Shown here: positions 50,434 to 59,851 of the stretch, piece by piece
Numbering within the stretch: position 1 is the stretch's first letter
How the letters are laid out: the number at the start of each line of letters is the position of its first letter
Source of the DNA: a virus
Virus record (IMG/VR): IMGVR_UViG_3300042526_000595
Span: 1-64,000 of that record
DNA length: 64,000 nt
Reading direction: 5' to 3' (one strand)
Program-made: the position numbers and the translations under genes
The notes under the pieces: model-generated
Database searches by the model: none
What the model was told of the DNA's origin: nothing
Seen by the model: the letters and a program-made list of their open reading frames with translations, nothing else

Positions 50434-51928
50434 AGACGAAACATGCAATAACAAATTTAGACAACATTTGTTACAAAGTTCAGGTTTAAAAGATATTCAA
50501 ATATTAGAATATATTAACCACAATCAATATAGTTTATCCGAATTATACAATAGAGGTATTTCTGAATCAGAGAATGATATTATTGTATGTTGTCATAACG
50601 ATATTAAACTTGAAAATGGTTGGGGTAAGAAATTATTAAAAGATTTTGACGAAAACCCTGATTATGGTATTATAGGTAAAGCAGGTTCTTGTTATTTTCC
50701 GGAATCAGGGGTTTACTGGGAAAAAATGAATGAAACAATGGTTGGGCAAGTTTATCACCACCCTAAAGGACAGAATAAGTGGTTAAGTACTTATTCATCA
50801 AAATTACCTTATTTAATACCTGTCGTGACTATTGACGGGTTATTCATATCATTTAATAAGTTAAAAGTTAAACATCAATTTGATGAGACAATAGGTAAAT
50901 TTCATTTTTATGACCATTTATTTTGTGTCCCAAATTACTTAGATGGTATTAAAATTGGTGTTACCTCATCTTTTGAAATTACTCACGAATCCGTTGGTAA
51001 ACCTAATATAGAATTTTATCAATCAAAAGATATGTTCATTAAAAAATGGGGTAATAAATTACCTTTGGATTTAAAACCTTTGGAGGTTCATATACCAATT
51101 ATAAAAGAAAAACAATTAAAAAATATTGGTAGAGTCGCTGTAATTATACCAACAAAAGGTAAGACAGACTTATTATTTTCCTGTGTAAACTCTTTTATAA
51201 AAAATTGTAATCCCCAATTATTTGATGTATTTATTGCCGACACTGGGTCGTCAGATTTTGAAAAAAAAGAAATTAAAGAATTTATATTAGATAACCAAAC
51301 TAATATTAGGATAACCTTAATTGAGTATGATTATTATAATTTTGCAAAAATTAATAATGATGTGGTTAAAAATCATATAACCGATGAATACGAATTTTTA
51401 TTATTTTGCAATAACGATATTAAAATCCTTAACAACGTTATTTACGGGATGTTAAAACATTTTAAAGAAAATCCAAAAATTGGGACTGTTGGATGTAGAT
51501 TACATTACGGAAATAACACAATACAACATAATGGTATTGTCGCCAATTTTGATTCTGTTGGTAATTTTGGAGTAGGTCATATAGACTTAAATAAATACTA
51601 TTCTAAAACATATAAAGTTAATGATGTTATCGGTTCAACGGGTGGACTACTGATGATTAAAAAAATTATTTTTGAAAAATTAGGTTATTTTAACGAAAAT
51701 TACATTTCTTGTTTCGAGGATGTTGAATTAAATTTAAAATCCACTTTATTATGTTATCGGAATATTTGCGACACTAGCTTAGTGGCGTATCATTTTGAAA
51801 GTCAAACTCGAAATGATGACCCTGAAAATTTAAAAAAATTACAACTTGATTTTAAGAACACTTTATTCCCATTTGTTTCTAATAATATAGAAAGACTACA
51901 CAAACATATTTTAATGATTAAAACATAG
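50405..51928 (+). CDS. two-domain GT2 glycosyltransferase
   Basis: 507 residues. The N-terminal ~230 are a GT-A domain with VTIIYSTHKDE and IVCCHNDIKLENGW as its HxD-type site. The C-terminal ~240 are a classical GT2: VAVIIPTKGKTDLLFSCV, FLLFCNNDIKILNN, GSTGGLLMIKK and GYFNENYISCFEDVELNL. It could alternate two sugars in a chain. Last gene of the cluster before PhoH; a 46-nt AT-rich gap follows. Confidence 0.75.
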   Translation: MVTIIYSTHKDETCNNKFRQHLLQSSGLKDIQILEYINHNQYSLSELYNRGISESENDIIVCCHNDIKLENGWGKKLLKDFDENPDYGIIGKAGSCYFPESGVYWEKMNETMVGQVYHHPKGQNKWLSTYSSKLPYLIPVVTIDGLFISFNKLKVKHQFDETIGKFHFYDHLFCVPNYLDGIKIGVTSSFEITHESVGKPNIEFYQSKDMFIKKWGNKLPLDLKPLEVHIPIIKEKQLKNIGRVAVIIPTKGKTDLLFSCVNSFIKNCNPQLFDVFIADTGSSDFEKKEIKEFILDNQTNIRITLIEYDYYNFAKINNDVVKNHITDEYEFLLFCNNDIKILNNVIYGMLKHFKENPKIGTVGCRLHYGNNTIQHNGIVANFDSVGNFGVGHIDLNKYYSKTYKVNDVIGSTGGLLMIKKIIFEKLGYFNENYISCFEDVELNLKSTLLCYRNICDTSLVAYHFESQTRNDDPENLKKLQLDFKNTLFPFVSNNIERLHKHILMIKT

Positions 51929-51974
51929 ACATTTAAATTAAAAGAAGTATTCTTATAAAATAAAAAACAATCAT

Positions 51975-52718
51975 ATGATGGCTGAACAACGAAAAAAAAA
52001 ACCAACCACCACCCCTATCCCTGAACCAACAGGTAAACCGGTAAGTAAAAAAGAGTTAATTGGGCAAATAATTAAGAGAAAAACTAAAGAAAAGTTTTTA
52101 ACTTTAAATCAAAAAAAGTATTACGACACCTTAATTGAAAGTGAGATTACTGTTTGTTCCGGTCCCGCCGGAACAGGCAAAAGTTACATCTCAATGAAAG
52201 CCGCTATTGATTTATTATCCGACCCCGAAACACCATATGAAAAGATTATGATTGTTCGTCCTGCGGTTGAAAGTAGTTCATCTACGTTAGGGAGTCTTCC
52301 CGGTGATTTACGAGAAAAAATGGGACCATATGTTTATTCATCACTATCGTTATTACATAAAATAATCGGTAAAGAAACTACAGAGAAATTGGAACAGTCG
52401 GGTGTTTTGGAAATAATGTCTTTATCATTTCTTAGAGGGTTTAACGCCGACAATATGATTTTAATTTTAGAAGAAAGTCAAAATTCTACACCGTCTGAAA
52501 TGAAAATGTTGTTAACAAGGATTGGGTTTAACGCTAAATTTTTCATAAGTGGAGATATTGAACAATCAGACAAATTTAAAAAAAAGGAGTTATCGGGTTT
52601 ATACGACGCAATCAAAAGATTATCCGATGTTAAAAATATTGGGATATTTGAATTTAATAATGATGATGTCGTTAGAAACCCTATTATTAAAATAATCTTA
52701 CAAAGATATGAGGATTAA
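51975..52718 (+). CDS. phoH: PhoH-like ATPase
   Basis: 247 residues: a Pro/Lys-rich ~35-residue tail, then a PhoH P-loop domain. The Walker A is GPAGTGKS (63-70), IMIVRPAVES follows, the Walker B is LILEESQN (163-170), and FISGDIEQSD is the sensor-like segment. PhoH genes are common in large marine and freshwater phages; the role is unclear, with RNA metabolism or phosphate stress proposed. The stop overlaps the end of a convergent endonuclease gene by 4 nt. Confidence 0.9.
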   Translation: MMAEQRKKKPTTTPIPEPTGKPVSKKELIGQIIKRKTKEKFLTLNQKKYYDTLIESEITVCSGPAGTGKSYISMKAAIDLLSDPETPYEKIMIVRPAVESSSSTLGSLPGDLREKMGPYVYSSLSLLHKIIGKETTEKLEQSGVLEIMSLSFLRGFNADNMILILEESQNSTPSEMKMLLTRIGFNAKFFISGDIEQSDKFKKKELSGLYDAIKRLSDVKNIGIFEFNNDDVVRNPIIKIILQRYED

Positions 52719-53713
52719 TTTTTAATTCTTTGTAAATTAACCAATAGATGGTTTAGTTTATTTTTTTTAACATAAGAATAAGTACCAAAATCATTAGTGA
52801 TTAATTCATTAAGGTATTGGTACTTATTTATTTTTTCAATAACTTCACCCAATTCTCGTTTTTTTCTTCTACAACACATATGTTTAGTTAATTCATCAAT
52901 TAAACCTAATTTTGATATTTTAACATAAATTGGACGCTCATTTTTATAAAACTCAGCAAATGAATTATATGTGTTAGTAATCTTAATTAAATCGTCAATA
53001 TCATATACTTCAGAATAAGGGTTACCAATAATAACATTATTAATTTCATTAACCGATATGTTAATTTTTAAATCTTCAAGTTTTAATATTAATTGATTTT
53101 TTATATCTGTTTCATAATCTCTATTATTTTCGTTAAGAGTTATTAATGTGATGTTTTTTAATAATGATAAATTATTTTTTAACTTATCCCGTTCGTTATC
53201 AATATGCCATCCCTTACCGTTATATTCAAACCCAAGATTATAGTCTGGTAAATATACATCAATTTCATATGGTTTTAATGTTCTTCTATCATTATAGACT
53301 ATATTATCAGTGTTATATAATTTAGAAATAATATCTTTAAGAATTAATTGTGGAATACTAAACGACTTTGAAATCATATGGGAACAGATATCATTTAAAA
53401 CACCATTTCGTCTTGAAGAAGAGTATGCTGACGGGTCATTCTTTTGAAATTCCGATTTTGTTTTATATTTTTTTGCAATTAATGATAATGTTTCGTAATT
53501 CAAATCCCTACCAACCATTTTATTTCTTTTAGAGATACATTTTGATTTATGAGAGTTTGATTTATGTAACCCTAATTTATTTGCTTTAACATAAATAGAT
53601 AGTTTAGTTCTATCCAGAATTTTACACAATTCAGAATTAAACATATTTGAATAATTTTTCACTAAATAATTAATTTCGTCTTCCGACCAAACTTTTCTTT
53701 TATTTTCTTCCAT
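52715..53713 (-). CDS. putative homing-type endonuclease (Vsr/EDxHD-like)
   Basis: 332 residues on the strand opposite to its neighbours. A Myb/SANT-like or HTH N-terminus (KVWSEDEINYLVKNYSN) may bind DNA. The centre holds YEIDVYLPDYNLGFEYNGKGWH, the D...E-x-N-G...H core seen in free-standing Vsr-like homing endonucleases and similar to the IIEYFGDYWH block of the endonuclease at 45151. It lies between PhoH and the next plus-strand gene, a typical intergenic homing insertion. Very AT-rich. TATTTATA lies 6 nt before its ATG. Confidence 0.7.
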   Translation of the reverse strand: MEENKRKVWSEDEINYLVKNYSNMFNSELCKILDRTKLSIYVKANKLGLHKSNSHKSKCISKRNKMVGRDLNYETLSLIAKKYKTKSEFQKNDPSAYSSSRRNGVLNDICSHMISKSFSIPQLILKDIISKLYNTDNIVYNDRRTLKPYEIDVYLPDYNLGFEYNGKGWHIDNERDKLKNNLSLLKNITLITLNENNRDYETDIKNQLILKLEDLKINISVNEINNVIIGNPYSEVYDIDDLIKITNTYNSFAEFYKNERPIYVKISKLGLIDELTKHMCCRRKKRELGEVIEKINKYQYLNELITNDFGTYSYVKKNKLNHLLVNLQRIKN

Positions 53714-53719
53714 ATATTA

Positions 53720-53727
53720 TATAAATA
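53720..53727 (-). promoter_or_regulatory. putative late promoter octamer TATTTATA
   Basis: The octamer lies on the minus strand 6 nt before the ATG at 53713. Confidence 0.35.
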
Positions 53728-53797
53728 CCCTAATTTTTCTTAAAAGTCAAATATTTACAAAAAAAAATATATAATTATTTTAATATAAAACAAATAA

Positions 53798-54400
53798 ATG
53801 AGAATAGCAATTGAGATTAATGGAGTATTAAGAAATACGATAGATAAAATAGTACAGACATATCAAAAATATATGATAGATAAGACGGAGGGTTTAGAGG
53901 ATGAAGAATCTTTTAAATATGAGATATCATTACCGGTTGATAGTTTAAACCTTAGAAACCATTTTAAATTTCAAAATGATGATGAATTATTTTCATTTTT
54001 ATATGAAGAATTTCCAATGGAAATATTTGGTCATTCACAATCTTCGGAATATTCAACTTTCACCGATTTAAATGAAGTGTATGTAAATTTGAGAGACAAC
54101 CACGAATTATTAATTGTGTCTGACGAAATTGGTAGGTCTAAACCAGCATCATTATTTTTCTTATCAAAATTTGGTTGTTTATTAGAAAAAGTGAAATTTT
54201 ATAGTAATTCCACAATAAATTCTATGTGGAACGAAATTGATGTTTTACTTACATCAAATCCTACCTTATTATTAGAACATCCTTCAGATAAAATATTAAT
54301 AAAATTTGAGACGGAGTACAATAAAGAGATTAACACAATCCATTCAATAACATCAATTAAAGAATTGGACGATAAATTAAAAAAAATTATAGAATGTTAA
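53798..54400 (+). CDS. HAD-like protein with degenerate active site
   Basis: 200 residues with a HAD-phosphatase-like layout. MRIAIEINGVLRNTID stands where active HADs have DxDGT/V, so the nucleophile Asp is Glu and the second Asp is Asn. ELLIVSDEIGRSKPASLFFLSKFG follows in the motif II/III region. Loss of the acidic pair suggests a binding or structural rather than catalytic role. It overlaps the next gene by 7 nt and starts the run of genes leading to the sigma factor. Confidence 0.5.
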   Translation: MRIAIEINGVLRNTIDKIVQTYQKYMIDKTEGLEDEESFKYEISLPVDSLNLRNHFKFQNDDELFSFLYEEFPMEIFGHSQSSEYSTFTDLNEVYVNLRDNHELLIVSDEIGRSKPASLFFLSKFGCLLEKVKFYSNSTINSMWNEIDVLLTSNPTLLLEHPSDKILIKFETEYNKEINTIHSITSIKELDDKLKKIIEC

Positions 54401-54669
54401 AAGTATTAGGTGAAAATTATTATTTGGATTTAGATAAAATTGATGCTTATGTTCAAATAGAAGAGAAAGTATCGTCATCCGGAGAAACAGAGGGCACGGC
54501 AATTAGTATTATAAAATACGAAACAATTAAATTAATGTTAGAAATTATAATGGACGAGCAGGAAGAAATTGATGATAAATTAGGTATTAAAGGTATTAGT
54601 CAATTATCAATTCCGTTTAAATTAGCCTTTAACACTTTATTATATAAAAATTTACTAAATAAATTATAA
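54394..54669 (+). CDS. small hypothetical protein
   Basis: 91 residues: a short beta N-terminus (LGENYYLDLDKIDAYVQIEE) and a long helical C-terminus with ETIKLMLEIIMDEQEEID. It overlaps the HAD-like gene by 7 nt and is 4 nt before the next. No family recognised. Confidence 0.55.
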   Translation: MLKVLGENYYLDLDKIDAYVQIEEKVSSSGETEGTAISIIKYETIKLMLEIIMDEQEEIDDKLGIKGISQLSIPFKLAFNTLLYKNLLNKL

Positions 54670-54673
54670 CACA

Positions 54674-55735
54674 ATGACACAAGAACAAATTTCAAAAATA
54701 GAGAAATCTATAGAGAACATGAAAGATAAGAAATCAAGAATTTATCTTTTGGTTCAAGACACTAAAGGTAATGCAAAAGCTTCCTTATCTTATATCTATA
54801 ATTTAGGTATATCATTATTAAACGAAGGTTATAATGTAATTATGTTACACGAAAAATCTGACTACACAGGAGTTCAAAGTTGGTTAGGTCAAGAGTACAT
54901 GGATTTATTACCTCATAAACCAATTGAAGGTGAAAATTTAGAAGTTTCTCCTGAAGACTTTATTATTTTACCAGAACTTTACGGATTTGTAATGAGTCAA
55001 ATCTCCAAGTTACCTTGTGGTAAAATAGTATTATGTCAAGCATATGACCACATATTAGAAACTTTACAACCAGGTCAAACTTGGTCACAATTAGGGTTTT
55101 TTAAATGTATAACAACATCAGAGATTCAAAAAGAATATTTAGAAAATATTATGAGAAATGTATCATTTGATATATTAAAACCTTTTATCTCCGATGAATT
55201 TACTCCAAACACATTACCATCAAAACCAATAATTGCAATACATGCGAGAGACCAAAGAGATTCCACTAACATAATAAAATCTTTTTATATTAAATTCCCC
55301 CAATATAGATGGGTAACATTTAGAGATATGAGAGGGTTATCAGAAACTGAATTTGCTAAAGCATTAAAAGAATGTTTCCTTTCTGTGTGGATTGATGAAA
55401 CAAGTTCATACGGTACTTTCCCTTTAGAATCTATGAAATGTAATGTTCCGGTTTTAGGGTTAGCACCTAATTTAGTACCTGAATGGATGAATGAAGATAA
55501 TGGTGTTTGGATTAATAATAAAATACAAATTGTTGATTATATTTCTGACTTTTTACAAAATTGGTTAGAAGATAGTATTAACGAAAATTTAGAAGGTGAA
55601 ATGTTAAAAACCGTTGGAACTCTATCTACCAAAGAAACTTTCAACTCTGAAGTTATAAACCTTTTTGAAAGATACTTGTCTGTTAGATTAGAATCATTTG
55701 AAGAACAATTATCTAAACTAGAAACAATAGAATAA
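54674..55735 (+). CDS. GT-B glycosyltransferase-like protein
   Basis: 353 residues. A helical ~20-residue N-terminus precedes RIYLLVQDTKGNAKASLSYI, the N-terminal GT-B strand and loop. FKCITTSEIQKEYL, IIAIHARDQRD and LSVWIDETSSYGTFPLESM follow, the last corresponding to the acidic donor-binding helix (E of the EX7E-type motif). The acceptor is unknown. It is 1 nt before another glycosyltransferase and shares an operon with the late sigma factor. Confidence 0.6.
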   Translation: MTQEQISKIEKSIENMKDKKSRIYLLVQDTKGNAKASLSYIYNLGISLLNEGYNVIMLHEKSDYTGVQSWLGQEYMDLLPHKPIEGENLEVSPEDFIILPELYGFVMSQISKLPCGKIVLCQAYDHILETLQPGQTWSQLGFFKCITTSEIQKEYLENIMRNVSFDILKPFISDEFTPNTLPSKPIIAIHARDQRDSTNIIKSFYIKFPQYRWVTFRDMRGLSETEFAKALKECFLSVWIDETSSYGTFPLESMKCNVPVLGLAPNLVPEWMNEDNGVWINNKIQIVDYISDFLQNWLEDSINENLEGEMLKTVGTLSTKETFNSEVINLFERYLSVRLESFEEQLSKLETIE

Positions 55736-55736
55736 T

Positions 55737-56549
55737 ATGGAAGAAACTAAAACATTTGATGTATCCGTAATATTACCAATAAAATCAGGTAAAACATTAG
55801 GATTTGCAGAGTATTTTGAAAAATGTATACTATCATTACAAAATCAAAAAGTAGAAATAAATGAACTAATAATTGTTCATACTAACGAAAGTTATTTGAC
55901 CGATTATTTAAATGAGTTTGACTTTGGAAGTTTAACGGTTAAAAAATATGAATGGACTAAAGACCCTAACTACGCCGACCAAATAAACTATGGTGTTAGA
56001 AATTCAAATTCAGAATGGGTCTCATTGTTTGAATTTGATGATGAGTATTCCAGTATTTGGTTTAAAAATGTTAACCTTTACAGTGAGGTGTATCCCGATG
56101 TAAATGCGTTTTTACCAATCGTTGTAGATACTGACGAATCAGGTAAATTTGCCGGATTCACAAATGAAGCAACTTTTGCGGCCAATTTTACTGAAGAAAT
56201 GGGTGTATTAACTAATGAAACATTACTTGACTATCAAAATTTCCAAACATCAGGTATGGTGATTAAAAAATCATCATTTATTGATTTTGGATTAATTAAG
56301 TCATCATTTAAATTAACCTTTGGTTATGAATTCTTTTTAAGAATGACACATAACTCGGTAAAAATTATATCAATCCCAAAAATAGGTTATAAACATACAA
56401 ATTTAAGACAAGGGTCTATTTTTTGGAATTATAAAAATGGTGAAAATGTGTTAACCGATGATGAGATTAAGTTTTGGATTGATTCAGCAAAAAAAGAATA
56501 TTTCTTTATTAATGATAGAAACATAAAATACGAACCTCAAGAAGTTTAA
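55737..56549 (+). CDS. GT2-like glycosyltransferase
   Basis: 270 residues with a GT2 core: VSVILPIKSGKTLGFAEYF, INELIIVHTNES, WVSLFEFDDEYSSIW (acidic metal-site strand), and a late GYEFFLRMTHNSV helix. The last codon overlaps the sigma-factor ATG (TAATG), so the two are translated together. This is an unusual coupling of surface modification with the late transcription factor. Confidence 0.65.
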   Translation: MEETKTFDVSVILPIKSGKTLGFAEYFEKCILSLQNQKVEINELIIVHTNESYLTDYLNEFDFGSLTVKKYEWTKDPNYADQINYGVRNSNSEWVSLFEFDDEYSSIWFKNVNLYSEVYPDVNAFLPIVVDTDESGKFAGFTNEATFAANFTEEMGVLTNETLLDYQNFQTSGMVIKKSSFIDFGLIKSSFKLTFGYEFFLRMTHNSVKIISIPKIGYKHTNLRQGSIFWNYKNGENVLTDDEIKFWIDSAKKEYFFINDRNIKYEPQEV

Positions 56550-57298
56550 TGAGTGAAATAGTTAATTTAACAGGAGATACCGTTGTTGAGTTAAAAAAGA
56601 AAGGTAGAAAACCAACTCAATTAAATTACTTTGATGTTCGGGAAGAATTAGCGGTTGTTAGATTTCTAGCAACCGATAATTATGAAGAAAGAAATAAAAT
56701 TTATAATGAGTTTTTAAAACAACCTTTAGATAAGATGATATCCTCGATTATTCGTAGATATAAATTATATAGAAAAGATATGGATTTCACAGAAATTCAT
56801 GTAGATACTCATTCATTTTTAATGACCAAGATTGAAAAATTTAAACCTTCCAGAGAAAAGAAGGCGTATTCTTATTTTGGTACCATATGTAAAAATTATT
56901 TAATGGGTCAAATCATTAAAGACCAAAAAGAAACAAATAGAAAAATATCATACGAGGATATTTCAACAAGTATTGAAAATAATGAAATGTTTTCATATAG
57001 CATAGAAAACGATGGATTAGACCCCGAAAGAATTATCAGACATTTTTTGTTAGATTTAGAAAAATTTATTAAAGATGGTAACCTGTCAGAAAATGAAGTT
57101 AAACTAGGTCATGCATTATACGAAATATTTGAGAATTACGATAAAATTTTTGTAGGAAATGATAATAATAAATTTAACAAAAACATTATTTTATTATCGT
57201 TGAGAGAGATGACAAACTTAACAACAAAAGAAATTAGAGGGTCTATGAAAAAATTTAAAAATATGTATTTGGTGTTAATTCAAAATATGGTTAAATAA
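56549..57298 (+). CDS. 55: late-transcription sigma factor, T4 gp55-like
   Basis: 249 residues. The centre (~95-150) reads IEKFKPSREKKAYSYFGTICKNYLMGQIIKDQKE, comparable in order and spacing to the region 2 core of T4 gp55 and other sigma70-type factors (fork between helices, aromatic YSYF, then a basic stretch). A C-terminal domain ~160-249 is extra compared with T4 gp55 (185 aa). It should direct host RNA polymerase to late promoters, possibly the TATTTATA blocks. Start coupled to the preceding gene by TAATG. Confidence 0.75.
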   Translation: MSEIVNLTGDTVVELKKKGRKPTQLNYFDVREELAVVRFLATDNYEERNKIYNEFLKQPLDKMISSIIRRYKLYRKDMDFTEIHVDTHSFLMTKIEKFKPSREKKAYSYFGTICKNYLMGQIIKDQKETNRKISYEDISTSIENNEMFSYSIENDGLDPERIIRHFLLDLEKFIKDGNLSENEVKLGHALYEIFENYDKIFVGNDNNKFNKNIILLSLREMTNLTTKEIRGSMKKFKNMYLVLIQNMVK

Positions 57299-57312
57299 AT
57301 TACACACCTAAA

Positions 57313-57320
57313 TATTTATC
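57313..57320 (+). promoter_or_regulatory. putative late promoter octamer TATTTATC
   Basis: It sits 3 nt before the ATG at 57324. TATTTATCATTA also occurs before 42366 on the minus strand. Confidence 0.35.
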
Positions 57321-57323
57321 ATT

Positions 57324-57704
57324 ATGGGAAGACCGAAAAAAAACGAAATTAATTTATCAAAAGAATCAATGTTATCATTGATGCAAGAAATCTATAATGA
57401 ATTAGTTGAACAGAGAAATACCGCAATTAGAATTCAAAATAAAATGTTAACAATGATGAAGGAACCGGAAGATATGACTATCATAGGGCCTGTGATTGAG
57501 AAACAACAAAAAATAATTAATGATTGTGTTGAGAAAAAATTAACTCTTTCTAAACTCCAATCCGGTATGTGGGAAAAATCTAATAACAATAATAATAACG
57601 AAAGTTTTTCTATTACTGATTTAGGTGATGACGACGATTTATTAAAAACCTTAATTGAAAAAGACATATCCAAAAGTTCTGATTCTTATAAAATGAAAAA
57701 ATAA
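57324..57704 (+). CDS. hypothetical helical protein with AT-hook-like N-terminus
   Basis: 126 residues. MGRPKKNEIN at the start resembles an AT-hook (GRPKK). A long helix (~14-85) and an Asn-rich linker (NNNNNNES) precede an acidic tail (DDDDLLKTL). No enzyme motif. It is 6 nt before the large virion gene. Confidence 0.5.
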   Translation: MGRPKKNEINLSKESMLSLMQEIYNELVEQRNTAIRIQNKMLTMMKEPEDMTIIGPVIEKQQKIINDCVEKKLTLSKLQSGMWEKSNNNNNNESFSITDLGDDDDLLKTLIEKDISKSSDSYKMKK

Positions 57705-57710
57705 TTTAAA

Positions 57711-59633
57711 ATGGGATTAGATTTAAACTTTGACTATAATTCTGTTCAAAATAAAATAAATGCAACAAAATCATATACCGATTTAAAAGGTCAGTATGAT
57801 GATACTACTAAAAAAGCGGGTGAATCATTTGAGAAAGCAAAATCAGACGTTACCGGTCAAATCCAAAATTTAAAAAATCAATCTAAAAGATATCAAAAAG
57901 AGATTAAAACTCAACTTGAACAACTATTAGATATTAACAAAATCACTGGTGGTAAGGGAGGGAATTCAACTAAATATGTTAAAAGATTATTTTTAACAGC
58001 CCTTAAAAATATTGAACCTAAAATCGCTAAAATTTTATCTGAAGAGGCTTTAAATGCTGTTGGATGTGACCAACAGCAATCTTTTAGTGCTCAAACTATC
58101 TATATTAAAGTTAAGTCCATTGATTTAATCAATCTTTTAAAATTATCACCAACTGAAGATGATGGAAAACCATTGTACGAAAAACAACCAATATCTGTAC
58201 AAAATTATCCATTTGCAATGAATAAAGAATTATACGAATTAATTCAAAATGGTAATCCATATTCAACTACTAATGGTCAATTATATAAAGGACAATCGGG
58301 TAAAGATTTATTTGATATTCAATATGTTGAACAAAACAATTTAGGTCTTACTGGACCTTGGTACAAAGTAACTTTAAAAGACCGTATTGGGATTGGGGGC
58401 GGAACACCAAATAAAGTCGGTGAATTTATGGTAGATTATTTCAAAACAATTAGAGTTGTTGATACCACAAATATAATGGCAAATATTATGGAAGCCTTAT
58501 CAGGGGCGGTTTCAATAAAAGCCAACGCTGGTATTGGTCAAATTGGTGACCAAACTAAATTTGGAGCAATTGTTCAAAGAATATTAGGGTTATGTTTTGA
58601 TAATAGAAAAGAAATTGATGTTAGTGGAATTGCCAAATTAGCCGATTTAGATGGTGTTGATGAATCATTTTTTGAATTTAATGAAATTGATTTAAGAAAA
58701 ATAGAACAGACAATCACAAATATAAAAAATGGGGTTATAGAATTTGAAGGATGTGATAACATTAAAGTTCCTGTGAATGCAAATGCAATTTTTGAAGATT
58801 TAAATAATTTAAATTTTGTATCCGATAATGATTTGGTTGATGCGATGGATAATTTAACCAATTCGTTAATTAATGACCCTGTTTGGGGTTTATCACCTCA
58901 AATAGATGTGCAAGCGGCGGTTGATTTTAATTTTATAAAATTAATGTGTCAAGGAATTGCGTCATCATTATTATCTCCAAAAATATTATTGCCAATTTAC
59001 ATTATGTTAAAATCTTTAGGTCAATCAGCGGTTGATTTAATTAATTCTTTTATGACTTTTATTAAAGAATTTAAAAAATTTGCAATTAATGTTATCTCAA
59101 AAGTTGGTGCGATTTTTATTGAAGAATTATTTGAATTGATTAAAAGAGACATTATGGTATTAATTCAGAAAGTAGTTACTGATTTAATAAAAGAAAAAAT
59201 TAATAAAAGATTAACGATGATTTTAAAATTAGTACAATTATTATTAATTGTGTCAAGTTTTATTAGTGATTGGAGACGATGTAAAAGCGTTGTTGATGAA
59301 ATATTATCAATGTTATCGTTAATAACATCATCAATACCTGGTCTTGGTGGTGGAATACCATTACCATTATTATTCGCCTCACAATTATTGGACGGGTATT
59401 CAGCATCAAGAGCTTTTATTGGTTCTATTGAGGAATTCCAAAAAATTGGGGTCCCAACAGGTGCATTACCAGATGGGAGTCCAAATTTAGACATATTATC
59501 AAAATTTGGACAAATGAAAGCTATGGCAAATGAAGAAGATTCAAATGGTAAATTAGAGATAGCTATAGGACCATTAACAATGACACCAGCAGGTTTAACT
59601 ATCCCATCTAAAGCCTCCGGAAAAAAAATATAA
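57711..59633 (+). CDS. large virion protein, probable baseplate or tail component
   Basis: 640 residues. The first ~75 residues are coiled-coil-like (YDDTTKKAGESFEKAKSD). A folded middle (~80-400) follows. A long hydrophobic, amphipathic helical region (~415-560: ILLPIYIMLKSLGQSAVDL, LTMILKLVQLLLIVSSFI) then precedes a Gly/Pro-rich end. The hydrophobic region may insert in the host membrane or form a tape-like core. Its position just before the OB-fold baseplate protein suggests baseplate or injected protein. Not recognised further. Confidence 0.55.
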   Translation: MGLDLNFDYNSVQNKINATKSYTDLKGQYDDTTKKAGESFEKAKSDVTGQIQNLKNQSKRYQKEIKTQLEQLLDINKITGGKGGNSTKYVKRLFLTALKNIEPKIAKILSEEALNAVGCDQQQSFSAQTIYIKVKSIDLINLLKLSPTEDDGKPLYEKQPISVQNYPFAMNKELYELIQNGNPYSTTNGQLYKGQSGKDLFDIQYVEQNNLGLTGPWYKVTLKDRIGIGGGTPNKVGEFMVDYFKTIRVVDTTNIMANIMEALSGAVSIKANAGIGQIGDQTKFGAIVQRILGLCFDNRKEIDVSGIAKLADLDGVDESFFEFNEIDLRKIEQTITNIKNGVIEFEGCDNIKVPVNANAIFEDLNNLNFVSDNDLVDAMDNLTNSLINDPVWGLSPQIDVQAAVDFNFIKLMCQGIASSLLSPKILLPIYIMLKSLGQSAVDLINSFMTFIKEFKKFAINVISKVGAIFIEELFELIKRDIMVLIQKVVTDLIKEKINKRLTMILKLVQLLLIVSSFISDWRRCKSVVDEILSMLSLITSSIPGLGGGIPLPLLFASQLLDGYSASRAFIGSIEEFQKIGVPTGALPDGSPNLDILSKFGQMKAMANEEDSNGKLEIAIGPLTMTPAGLTIPSKASGKKI

Positions 59634-59635
59634 TT

Positions 59636-59851
59636 ATGACAAAAATAGAAGAATCAGAAAAGGCGTTAGATATTATAAAAAATTATAAATCTTCATCAAA
59701 CAAAGATTTAATTTTTGTTATGGATTTTATCCAAGAAGATTTTAAATTAACAAAAGAAACTATTATCAAATTAACAGAACATTTAGATAAGGTTGAGGTT
59801 ACCTATAACACAATTTTAAAAGAATATCAAAAAAGAACAAATACTAAATAA
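59636..59851 (+). CDS. small helical phage protein
   Basis: 71 residues, probably two or three helices (IEESEKALDIIKNYK and IIKLTEHLDKVEVTYNTIL). It lies 2 nt after the large virion gene and overlaps the next start by 1 nt. It could be a small chaperone or inhibitor within the baseplate operon. No family recognised. Confidence 0.6.
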   Translation: MTKIEESEKALDIIKNYKSSSNKDLIFVMDFIQEDFKLTKETIIKLTEHLDKVEVTYNTILKEYQKRTNTK

